Under the pieces are notes generated by a model. The model was not told where the DNA came from. It saw only the letters and a program-made list of their open reading frames with translations, and did no database searches. The translations under genes were made by a program, and so were the position numbers. From Arcobacter cryaerophilus gv. crypticus (lineage in GTDB: Bacteria > Campylobacterota > Campylobacteria > Campylobacterales > Arcobacteraceae): a DNA stretch of 64,000 bases. The stretch is from contig NZ_NXGI01000056.1 of NCBI RefSeq assembly GCF_002993025.1, positions 1 to 64,000 of the forward strand, in the 5' to 3' direction. This document shows, piece after piece, positions 37,353-44,919 of this stretch (position 1 is the first letter of the stretch; each line of letters begins with the position of its first letter).

Positions 37353-39383
37353 TTGAAAAAATCTATATATAAAATAGTTATAATTTTTTTTATACTAAAT
37401 AATTTTTTATACGCAAATATTATAGAATCACAGCCACAAATAATTTTTGAACTAGAAAAACTAGAGGCTTCAAATGAAAATTTGGAAATACAAGTTGATT
37501 TTAATAAAGCAGTTTTGCACTTTCGAAAAGGTGAATACAAAGATGCTTTAAGACTTTTTGAAAAAACTTCAAAAGTTTTTGAAGCTCCATCACTTTTGAA
37601 TATGGGAATAATATATTACAAACAAAAAGATGAAAAAAAAGCAAAAGAGTTTTTTGATAAAATCTATTCAAAAAAAACAAATCTAATAAATCAACCATAC
37701 TCATTTATATCATCTTGTTACTATCTTTTTGAGATAACTAAAGATGATAAATATATGCTAGATTTAGTAACAATTTTTCAAAATAGCAAAAAATTAAGTG
37801 ACTACAACGAGCTTATTACAGATATTAAAGATGCTATTTTGAAAGAGTTGGCAAATAGATATTTGATTATAGAAGATTATGAAAATGCTCTAGGAGCTTT
37901 AAATGCAATGAGCTACTCTTTGGATTTGAAAAAAGCTATGATTTTGATAAAACTAAATAATTTTAAAAAAGCTTCAACAATTTTGAAAAAAGTAAGAGAA
38001 GAAGAAAAAAATAGTGAAACTCTAAATAAAGTATTATGGATTTCAGCATATTCAAGCTTGAAACAAAATAATTTTGAAGATGCACAAGAGATATTAGATT
38101 TAATTAATGATAGAAAAAAAGATTTTAATGTAAATATACAAATGCCTATAGAGATATTTTTTAATAAAGATTTATATACATACAAAGATTACTATAAAAG
38201 TATTATAAAATTTGATGAAGAGAGAATGTATGATTTTATCTATTATTTTGCTCCTTTTGTCTTTTCAGATTCAAAAGAGATAATATATGACTCTGTAAAA
38301 GGTTTTATATATGGGAAAGCACAAAGTGTAGAGAATTTAGAAAATATGGTTGAGTATAATACAAAATTTATTCGTTTGGTAAAACAAGATCCAATAAAGA
38401 GAGTAAATGAATTAAAAAATATTATAAAAACAGATTCTAAAGCATATATTTACTATAACTTAGGTTTGTCTTACGCACAAATAAATGATTTTACAAATGC
38501 TTACAAAAATTTTGAAAAAGCTTATAAACTAAGTCCTGGTAATAAGTTATATTCAGTTATGTATCTAATTACTGCAAATAAAATATCTGCTGATATGCCA
38601 GATAAACAAAGAGCTATTTTAGATAAAAATATAAAAGATAGTGGAGGATTATATAGCTACTTTGCAAAAGAGTTATATAAATTATTTGTAAATAGTGCTT
38701 ACAATGTTGTTGAAGCATCACAATCTTATGAAAAAACAGTTTTTTATAAAGCTATAGATTTTTTAAAGAATATGAACAATAATGAAGATTTAAGTAATCA
38801 TCAACTTCTTGAAGATTATGAAAGAGATCCTTTTATATATCTTTTAAAACTTGTTCAAAAAAATAAAAATGAAGATGAGTATAGGTATTCTTCAAGAGTT
38901 CAAGACTCAGTAACTTTGAAATACAATAATAATTTTTTAGATAGCTCTTTAATTACTTCAAAATATTATATTGATATTCTAAAAGCATTTGGTGTTTTTA
39001 CAAGAGTAGATTTTAATATAGATGGAAACAATAATCCAAGCTATTTGGTAACAAAAGCATATAGTGATTTATATTTGGGAAAACCACTTAATTCTATTGA
39101 GACACTAAAGAAGCTAAAAGATGAGTTTGGATACGAAAATAGATTTACAATGTATCTTTCAACTGCAGCATTTTTAGAATCTTTAAGACCAGAAGAAGCA
39201 TCTATTCAAATATCTTTAATAAAAGCATTTTACAAAGATAAAGATACCGATTTTTTAACTGCAATTCAACTTTTACAAAATATGAATATTTCAAGTGCGA
39301 AGCAATTTTTAGTAAATAAGTATGATAATCCATATATAGATTTTAGAATTGTTGGTTTTAAAGAGTTTATGCTTTCTTTATAA
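37353..39383 (+). CDS. Secreted TPR-repeat protein in flagellar operon
   Basis: About 676 residues. The TTG start with AGGA upstream gives a clean signal peptide (about 1-22, ending near FLYAN). TPR-like helical pairs are visible at about 45-115 (VDFNKAVLHFRKGEYKDALR), 190-260 and 355-400 (YYNLGLSYAQINDFTNAYKN). Campylobacter motors have periplasmic TPR proteins of this kind (PflA) that scaffold the stators. This one is not clearly PflA itself. An alternative start lies at 37332. Its place right after the hook genes supports a motor role. Confidence 0.65.
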   Translation: MKKSIYKIVIIFFILNNFLYANIIESQPQIIFELEKLEASNENLEIQVDFNKAVLHFRKGEYKDALRLFEKTSKVFEAPSLLNMGIIYYKQKDEKKAKEFFDKIYSKKTNLINQPYSFISSCYYLFEITKDDKYMLDLVTIFQNSKKLSDYNELITDIKDAILKELANRYLIIEDYENALGALNAMSYSLDLKKAMILIKLNNFKKASTILKKVREEEKNSETLNKVLWISAYSSLKQNNFEDAQEILDLINDRKKDFNVNIQMPIEIFFNKDLYTYKDYYKSIIKFDEERMYDFIYYFAPFVFSDSKEIIYDSVKGFIYGKAQSVENLENMVEYNTKFIRLVKQDPIKRVNELKNIIKTDSKAYIYYNLGLSYAQINDFTNAYKNFEKAYKLSPGNKLYSVMYLITANKISADMPDKQRAILDKNIKDSGGLYSYFAKELYKLFVNSAYNVVEASQSYEKTVFYKAIDFLKNMNNNEDLSNHQLLEDYERDPFIYLLKLVQKNKNEDEYRYSSRVQDSVTLKYNNNFLDSSLITSKYYIDILKAFGVFTRVDFNIDGNNNPSYLVTKAYSDLYLGKPLNSIETLKKLKDEFGYENRFTMYLSTAAFLESLRPEEASIQISLIKAFYKDKDTDFLTAIQLLQNMNISSAKQFLVNKYDNPYIDFRIVGFKEFMLSL

Positions 39384-39404
39384 TACTATTTAATTTTTTT
39401 TTGT

Positions 39405-39410
39405 TATAAT
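39405..39410 (+). promoter_or_regulatory. Putative -10 box for flaG-fliY operon
   Basis: TTGTTATAATG gives a perfect TATAAT about 30 bases before the GTG start of the FlaG-like gene, behind a run of T. It is a good internal promoter candidate. Confidence 0.55.
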
Positions 39411-39439
39411 GTTTTAAAATTCTTACAAAGGAGTCTCTT

Positions 39440-39754
39440 GTGGAAGTTGGAAGAGTAGCACAGATTGATAATTCAAAAGAAAACTATGAAATAAAGACAA
39501 AACAAGTAAGCAATGTTGAAGAAAAAGTTAAAACAATACAAGAAGATGAGTATAAAAAAAATGCTTCAAAAGAGCCAATAAGTGAGCTAAATGAAGTTAT
39601 TTTAGATAATATTCAGTTTGGATATAACAAAAAATCAAGAGATTTTTTTGTAAAAATAACAAGAGGCGATATTGAAAATAAATATCCAACAGAAGATATG
39701 ATGAAAATAAAAGCTTTTTTGATTGAAGAGCTAGAAAAAAGTATTAAAAATTAA
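39440..39754 (+). CDS. flaG: FlaG family protein
   Basis: 104 residues. A disordered charged N terminus is followed by the compact FlaG-like C-terminal region (about 60-100: FGYNKKSRDFFVKI, then KYPTEDMMKIK). FlaG proteins affect filament length in Campylobacter and Pseudomonas. In many genomes flaG sits next to fliD and flagellin, but neither is here. GTG start with AAAGGAG upstream. The domain match is short, so moderate confidence. Confidence 0.65.
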   Translation: MEVGRVAQIDNSKENYEIKTKQVSNVEEKVKTIQEDEYKKNASKEPISELNEVILDNIQFGYNKKSRDFFVKITRGDIENKYPTEDMMKIKAFLIEELEKSIKN

Positions 39755-39770
39755 AAAAAGGTAACATATT

Positions 39771-40637
39771 TTGGCATCAGATTTATCAAATGTATTTAAA
39801 AACGAGCTATCAAATACTCTAGAGCAGTTACTGGGGAAAAAAGCAAAAATTTCTGAAACAAAAAAAATAGATGATACTTTTGAATCTTCAAGTTTTATAG
39901 AAGCAGATGTAAAATTTGATATAAAAGGTTTAAGTTCAGGTATAACTTTTTATATTCCTAGTATTAGTGCTACAAAGTTTGAGTATTTAATGCTAGGTGG
40001 AATGGGTGATTTAAAAACAGATATTGATGATGAAACAACAGATGCTGTAAATGAAATAGTTTCAAATATTTGTGGTAGTTTTTGTACTGCTTCAAATGCT
40101 CAAGGTATGCCAGATATTGTAAGTATGAAATCTGAGATTAAAGGAACAAAAAAAGTAGAAAAAAGTGCATTAAGTGGAAAAGATATCTACTTTTTTAATA
40201 TATCTTTAGATGAAGATGAAACTCCTATTTTAATTAGTTTTGATAAAGCATTTTCTCCTTTTTTCTCTTTGATTACAGGAGTAAAAGATGAAAAACCAGC
40301 AGTTGCTATTCCTGTTTCAGCTGCTGTTTCTCCTGTTGCTCCAACTCAAGCAATCGTAGGAGTTGCAAATCCATCTAAAAACCTTGAACTTTTATATAAT
40401 GTTAGATTAAAACTAAGTGTGAGATTAGGTACAAAAATAGTTCTTTTAAAAGATATTTTAAGATGGGATGTTGGTGAGATTATTGAGCTTGAGCAGATGG
40501 TAAATGAGCCACTTGAAATTCTTATAAATGGCGTAAAAATAGGTGAGGGTGAAGCTGTAATTGTAGAAGGAAAATTTGGATTAAAGATTAAGAAAATCAT
40601 AAATGAAGATTTTAAATTTGATAAAATAGGATTGTAA
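39771..40637 (+). CDS. fliY: Flagellar motor switch protein FliY
   Basis: 288 residues. An N-terminal CheC/FliM-like region (about 1-165) is joined through an Ala/Pro/Val linker (about 170-200) to a C-terminal FliN-type domain (LYNVRLKLSVRLGTKIVLLKDILRW, about 210-285). FliY replaces or supplements FliN in Campylobacterota and Bacillus. The CheC phosphatase motif is not obvious here. TTG start with AAGG upstream; flgJ begins one base after the stop. Confidence 0.85.
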   Translation: MASDLSNVFKNELSNTLEQLLGKKAKISETKKIDDTFESSSFIEADVKFDIKGLSSGITFYIPSISATKFEYLMLGGMGDLKTDIDDETTDAVNEIVSNICGSFCTASNAQGMPDIVSMKSEIKGTKKVEKSALSGKDIYFFNISLDEDETPILISFDKAFSPFFSLITGVKDEKPAVAIPVSAAVSPVAPTQAIVGVANPSKNLELLYNVRLKLSVRLGTKIVLLKDILRWDVGEIIELEQMVNEPLEILINGVKIGEGEAVIVEGKFGLKIKKIINEDFKFDKIGL

Positions 40638-40638
40638 A

Positions 40639-40956
40639 ATGGAAATAAATAGTAGCAATTTATATAACAAAGATATTCTAAAAACAAATAAATTTGAAAA
40701 TTTAAATAGTAGTAATCTCAAGAACGTTGAAGATAAAGAGTTACGAGAAGTAAGTAATAATTTTGAGGCATTTTTTATAAATCAAATATTGGAAACTTCT
40801 TTGAAATCAACTAGTATAGCAGGAGAAGAAGCTGGTAGTGATATTATAAAAGGTATGTATTTGCAATCAATCTCTGATAGTTCTAGTGGTAGTTTTGGAA
40901 TTAGTGATATGTTGTACAACTTTTTATCAGAAAATAATAAGAAAGAGCAAGGTTAA
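40639..40956 (+). CDS. flgJ: Rod-binding protein FlgJ (N-terminal domain only)
   Basis: 105 residues corresponding to the rod-capping half of FlgJ: ELREVSNNFEAFFINQILETSLK (part shown as EAFFINQILETSLK) near residue 45-62 and GSDIIKGMYLQSISD. The muramidase half found in enterobacteria is absent, normal for Campylobacterota. It assists rod assembly through the periplasm. It is followed three bases later by a FlgN-like gene. Confidence 0.85.
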   Translation: MEINSSNLYNKDILKTNKFENLNSSNLKNVEDKELREVSNNFEAFFINQILETSLKSTSIAGEEAGSDIIKGMYLQSISDSSSGSFGISDMLYNFLSENNKKEQG

Positions 40957-40959
40957 AAT

Positions 40960-41337
40960 ATGGTTGATAAAATAGTAGACAATATGCAACAACTAATACT
41001 TGAGTTAAAAAATGCAATAACTCAAGATATAGAAGATATAAAAGCCTCAAAACATGAAGAACTTTTTGGAAGAAATGATAGAAAAAATTCAATTATAAAT
41101 GAAATTATGAGTCAAAAAAGTGAACTAAACAAAGAGTTATCAACACTTATTCAAAATAATGTTGATGTAAATATTTATAGAGACAAAGTAAATGAACTTG
41201 AAGATGGATTAAAAACTTTGTATGAGCTAAATAGAAAATTAGCAAGTATAGTTTTACCAATAAAACAGATGTATAAAGAGCTTTTAGATGAGATAAGTGA
41301 GCAATCTGGAGGACAGATTTTTGATATTAAAGCTTAG
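40960..41337 (+). CDS. flgN: FlgN-like export chaperone
   Basis: 125 residues, almost wholly helical with heptad-like Leu/Ile spacing, the shape of FlgN, the chaperone for the hook-filament junction proteins FlgK and FlgL. FlgL is encoded at 51963. Position after flgJ is typical for flgN or flgM-flgN. No strict motif exists for this family, so the call depends on length, helix pattern and place. Good RBS (AAGG). The 3' end overlaps the next gene by 17 bases. Confidence 0.62.
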   Translation: MVDKIVDNMQQLILELKNAITQDIEDIKASKHEELFGRNDRKNSIINEIMSQKSELNKELSTLIQNNVDVNIYRDKVNELEDGLKTLYELNRKLASIVLPIKQMYKELLDEISEQSGGQIFDIKA

Positions 41338-41716
41338 TTTTTTATCTTTAGTTTTTTCTTCATATTTATTTGCAATTTCTGTTTTTGTAGCAAAAGAAGC
41401 AATAAAATATGAAGAGAAAATAGATATTTCTAAACTAGAACAGAAAGATTTTGAGACAATTCCTAGAACTTGTACTCCTTTGACTTTGGAAGATTTACAA
41501 AATGGTGAAATTATAACAACACATCATATTAATAAAAACAGTATAGTTTGTCAAAAAAATGTAAAATCTAGTGAAAACAATGAAATAATTTTTAATTTTG
41601 GTGGACTAAAAATAGTAAAAAAAGGAAAAATTATTTATGAAAATGAAGAGTTTATAAGATTTAAGAATTTAGATGGAACTATTGAACAAATATATAAAGA
41701 TGGAAGACAAAAATGA
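41321..41716 (+). CDS. Small secreted protein in flhF operon, unknown
   Basis: 131 residues from a TTG with GGAGG eight bases upstream, inside the end of the FlgN-like gene. A signal peptide (about 1-18) is followed by a mature part with two Cys (near TCTPLTLED and SIVCQKNVK). The segment LQNGEIITTHHINKNSIVC faintly recalls the SAF fold of FlgA, the P-ring chaperone, but it is too short for a normal FlgA. The stop overlaps flhF (ATGA). The function is unknown; envelope-side flagellar assembly is an inference. A longer frame from 41297 is less likely. Confidence 0.65.
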   Translation: MILKLSFLSLVFSSYLFAISVFVAKEAIKYEEKIDISKLEQKDFETIPRTCTPLTLEDLQNGEIITTHHINKNSIVCQKNVKSSENNEIIFNFGGLKIVKKGKIIYENEEFIRFKNLDGTIEQIYKDGRQK

Positions 41717-42867
41717 ATAGACTCTCGTTTTTAGGAGAAACACCAACAGAAGCTTTAAGAAATGCACAAATACAGTGCGGTGAAGAAGCTATTGTAATAT
41801 CTACAAAAAAAATTGCAAATGCTAATGGTTATAATAAAGATATGTATGAGATAGTTGTTGTTGTTGAAGATGATGAGATTCAAAAAAATATGGAGTTTAC
41901 AAAAACAGCAATTACAAAAGCGACTGTTGAAGCCGAGCCTATTAAAGCACAAGTTTATGACTATAAAGAGGAGATTTTAAAAATGCAATCTCTTCTTGAG
42001 CAAGTTCAAAAAACTCTTTGGAAACCAAAAAGTCAACTATATGATTTACTTATTCCTCCTGAATTTATAGATGTATATACTATTTTTGAAAAAAATGAAT
42101 TTGATAGTGAGATGACATACACTATTATGAAAAAGACAATAAAAGAGCTTCCAGTTTCATTAAAATCAAACCAAAAAAAAGTAAACGATTTTTTTAAATT
42201 AGTTTTAAGAAGAGTTATTCCTATTAAAATGGAGCAACCTTTAAGAAAAGAGCAAAGAAAAATTATGATGATGGTAGGACCAACTGGAGTTGGAAAAACT
42301 ACAACAATTTCAAAACTAGCTGCAAGATTTGCTTATAAAATGGAACAAAATCATAAAGTTGGTGTTATTACTTTGGATTCTTTTAGAGTTGGTGCAATAG
42401 AACAATTACAAGCATATACAAATATTATGAGACTACCTTTGGAAATAGTTAAAAAACCTGAAGATTTAACAGAAGCACTTTTAAGGCTTAAAAATTGTAG
42501 TTATATTTTTATTGATACAGCAGGTTCTAGCCAATATGATATTGATAAAATAGAACTTATAAATGAGTACAGAAAGCATGTATATGAGCTTCCTATTGAA
42601 AAGACTTTGGTTTTGCCTTCAAATGTAAAACATAGTGATTTGATGGAGATTTATAAAAATTATTCAATACTTGATATTGATAACCTTATTTTTACAAAAT
42701 TAGATGAGACAAAAAGTTTTGGAAATGTTATATCTTTTTCACATAAAACAAAAAAATCAATAACATATTTCTCTATTGGACAAAATGTTCCTGATGATTT
42801 AATAGCAGCAGACGCATCATTTTTGATAGATTGTTTTATGAATAATGAGTGCAGTAAGGAGATATAA
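41713..42867 (+). CDS. flhF: Flagellar biosynthesis GTPase FlhF
   Basis: 384-residue SRP-type GTPase that sets the polar site and number of flagella. A variable N domain is followed by the G domain with VGPTGVGKTTTISKLAARFA from about residue 188, FIDTAGSS near 270 and TKLDETKSFGNV near 330. It is paired with FlhG, as in other polar flagellates. Start overlaps the upstream stop; stop overlaps flhG (TAATG). Confidence 0.95.
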   Translation: MNRLSFLGETPTEALRNAQIQCGEEAIVISTKKIANANGYNKDMYEIVVVVEDDEIQKNMEFTKTAITKATVEAEPIKAQVYDYKEEILKMQSLLEQVQKTLWKPKSQLYDLLIPPEFIDVYTIFEKNEFDSEMTYTIMKKTIKELPVSLKSNQKKVNDFFKLVLRRVIPIKMEQPLRKEQRKIMMMVGPTGVGKTTTISKLAARFAYKMEQNHKVGVITLDSFRVGAIEQLQAYTNIMRLPLEIVKKPEDLTEALLRLKNCSYIFIDTAGSSQYDIDKIELINEYRKHVYELPIEKTLVLPSNVKHSDLMEIYKNYSILDIDNLIFTKLDETKSFGNVISFSHKTKKSITYFSIGQNVPDDLIAADASFLIDCFMNNECSKEI

Positions 42868-43688
42868 TGGTTGATGTTAAGTTATCTCAGGCTGAAAAAT
42901 TAATAAATCTTACTTCAAAAGTAAATAGTGAATTAAGTAGTTCAAAAACAAAACTTTTGACAATAACATCAGGAAAAGGTGGAGTTGGAAAATCGACTTT
43001 TACGGCAAATTTTGCTTATATATTATCGCAAAAGAATCTACGAGTTTTGGTTTTGGATGCAGATATAGGTTTAGCAAATATGCAAGTACTTTTTGATGTA
43101 AAACCAGCAGTTACTCTTTTTGATTATATTAACGGGCATAAAAGATTACAAGATGTAATAATAGAAACGAAATATCCAAATCTCTCTTTAATTGCTGGAA
43201 AAAGTGGCTATCAATATGCAACAAATAGTAGCACTTTTATATTTTCAAGATTAGTTCAAGATATATTAGATTTAAATTTTTATGATATTTTGATTGTTGA
43301 TACTGGAGCTGGATTAAATGAGTATGTAAAAGAGTTTTTAAAAGTATCAACAAATATTTTAGCAATAACTTCAACAGATCCTAGTGCTTTAACGGATGTG
43401 TACTCTTTGATAAAAATGTTAGCAATTGATAAAAAGAGTTTAATGCTTTGTTTTAATCACACAAAAAATGATCTCGTGGGTGAGACAATTTCAAACTCTT
43501 TGATAAATTTAGCTAAAAAAAACAGATTAAAAAGCGAATTTGTGATAAAATATATAGGAAGTGTGCCAAGTAGTGAAAACATTACAAAAATAGCTAGGTC
43601 TAGAAAAATATTTGTAAATGAGTTTCCGCAAGAAGAAGCAGCTATTAAGTTGCATAATATTGTAGGTAGTGTTTTAAAAAATATTTAA
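42867..43688 (+). CDS. flhG: Flagellar number regulator FlhG (MinD-like ATPase)
   Basis: 273 residues. Deviant Walker A GKGGVGKST at about 36-44, LDADIGLANMQVLFD switch region near 59 and DTGAGLNEYV near 140 mark the ParA/MinD family; FlhG (YlxH) limits FlhF activity. Coupled to flhF by a one-base overlap. In C. jejuni it also affects division-site choice. Confidence 0.94.
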   Translation: MVDVKLSQAEKLINLTSKVNSELSSSKTKLLTITSGKGGVGKSTFTANFAYILSQKNLRVLVLDADIGLANMQVLFDVKPAVTLFDYINGHKRLQDVIIETKYPNLSLIAGKSGYQYATNSSTFIFSRLVQDILDLNFYDILIVDTGAGLNEYVKEFLKVSTNILAITSTDPSALTDVYSLIKMLAIDKKSLMLCFNHTKNDLVGETISNSLINLAKKNRLKSEFVIKYIGSVPSSENITKIARSRKIFVNEFPQEEAAIKLHNIVGSVLKNI

Positions 43689-43702
43689 AAATCGGAGTTT
43701 AA

Positions 43703-44089
43703 GTGGTAGTAGAAAGATTTTCACAAAATCTAATAAATACTGGAATATTTAGAATATATATAGCAATTGGTTTTTTTGCTACAATAATATTTTTTACATT
43801 CAACGCAGAACTTTTTTCACCCCTTCAAATGCTTTTTGGAGCTATTTTGGTTACTGTTACTTTAAAAGGTTTTAGTAACTTAATGCTATCTTTTATAGTT
43901 AACAATTTTAGCCTAGATCAAAAACGAATGGATTTTGACAATAGATACAATGAAGATAAAATAAGCTTACTTTTAAATCAACTTGCTACAAAAGATTTGA
44001 GAGAAGATAAAGAAAATGAAGAGCTATCGAATGAAGAATTAACTAAAGAAGTAGTTAATGAAGATAAAAAAGAAGAAGCTACAAGCTAA
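43703..44089 (+). CDS. Small membrane protein after flhG
   Basis: 128 residues: two membrane segments (about 15-33 and 40-62) and a charged, acidic C-terminal tail rich in Glu/Lys. No known catalytic motif. C. jejuni has a small membrane-protein gene in the same place after flhG. There fliA, fliM and fliY come next, but here fliE follows. GTG start with GGAG upstream. Role unknown. Confidence 0.7.
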   Translation: MVVERFSQNLINTGIFRIYIAIGFFATIIFFTFNAELFSPLQMLFGAILVTVTLKGFSNLMLSFIVNNFSLDQKRMDFDNRYNEDKISLLLNQLATKDLREDKENEELSNEELTKEVVNEDKKEEATS

Positions 44090-44105
44090 AATAGGAGAAT
44101 AGAAA

Positions 44106-44426
44106 ATGAGTATAGTAGGTGCTATAAACTATTTAAATCCATTGCAAGGTATTGATAGTGCAAATGTAAAACAAAGTGAAACTTTAAGTGAAAGTCAATA
44201 TGCTGATAAATCTTTTAAAGATTTATTAAATGGAGCTGTAAAAGAGGTAAATAATTCTCAAATAGAAGGGTATAATTCTATGAAAGAGATTGCAACAGGA
44301 AAAGTTGCAAATCTTCAAGAAGCTGTTCAAAAAATTGAAGAAGCAGAGTTAAGCCTTAAATTGGGATTAGAAGTGAAAAATAAAGCAATAAATGCTTATA
44401 GAGAAATTATGAGAATGCAAATTTAG
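44106..44426 (+). CDS. fliE: Flagellar MS-ring/rod adaptor FliE
   Basis: 106 residues, typical of FliE, which joins the MS ring to the rod: SFKDLLNGAVKEVNNSQ near 37 and the C-terminal AELSLKLGLEVKNKAINAYREIMRMQI-type segment. It is followed by flgC, its usual partner. Good RBS (AGGAG). Confidence 0.92.
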   Translation: MSIVGAINYLNPLQGIDSANVKQSETLSESQYADKSFKDLLNGAVKEVNNSQIEGYNSMKEIATGKVANLQEAVQKIEEAELSLKLGLEVKNKAINAYREIMRMQI

Positions 44427-44441
44427 TAAAAGGAGCAAATT

Positions 44442-44909
44442 ATGGGTTTTTTTGATGGATATAATGTATCAACCTCAGGAATGAGTGCACAAAGAACAAG
44501 AATAAATGTAGTAAGTGCAAATATTGCAAATGCAAAAACAACTCATACTCAAGAGGGTGGACCATATAAAAAGCAACAAGTTATTTTTGAAGATATTTTA
44601 TTAGCAAATAAAACTAGAAGAACAAATTCAAATGATATTGAAATAAACAATTCACCACAATCTGATTTAGCTCTAAGAGCTGTTGGAGTAAAAAAGATAA
44701 TTCATACAGATGCACAGCCTGTATTAAGATATGACCCAACTCATCCAGATGCAAATGAAAAGGGTTATGTAGCATATCCTGATATAAATCCTGTTATTGA
44801 AATGGTTGATTTAATAGAAGCTATGAGGTCTTATGAAGCAAACGTTACTGCATTTAATACTCATAGAGGAATTGATACAAAAACTCTAGATATTTTAGCT
44901 GGAAATTAA
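44442..44909 (+). CDS. flgC: Flagellar basal-body rod protein FlgC
   Basis: 155 residues. The N-terminal signature SANIANAKTTHTQEGGPYKKQ near residues 26-46, YDPTHPDANEKGYVAYPDIN near 100 and C-terminal EMVDLIEAMRSYEANVTAFN are diagnostic. Proximal rod component. Good RBS (AAAGGAG). Confidence 0.95.
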   Translation: MGFFDGYNVSTSGMSAQRTRINVVSANIANAKTTHTQEGGPYKKQQVIFEDILLANKTRRTNSNDIEINNSPQSDLALRAVGVKKIIHTDAQPVLRYDPTHPDANEKGYVAYPDINPVIEMVDLIEAMRSYEANVTAFNTHRGIDTKTLDILAGN

Positions 44910-44919
44910 GGACTAAAAA

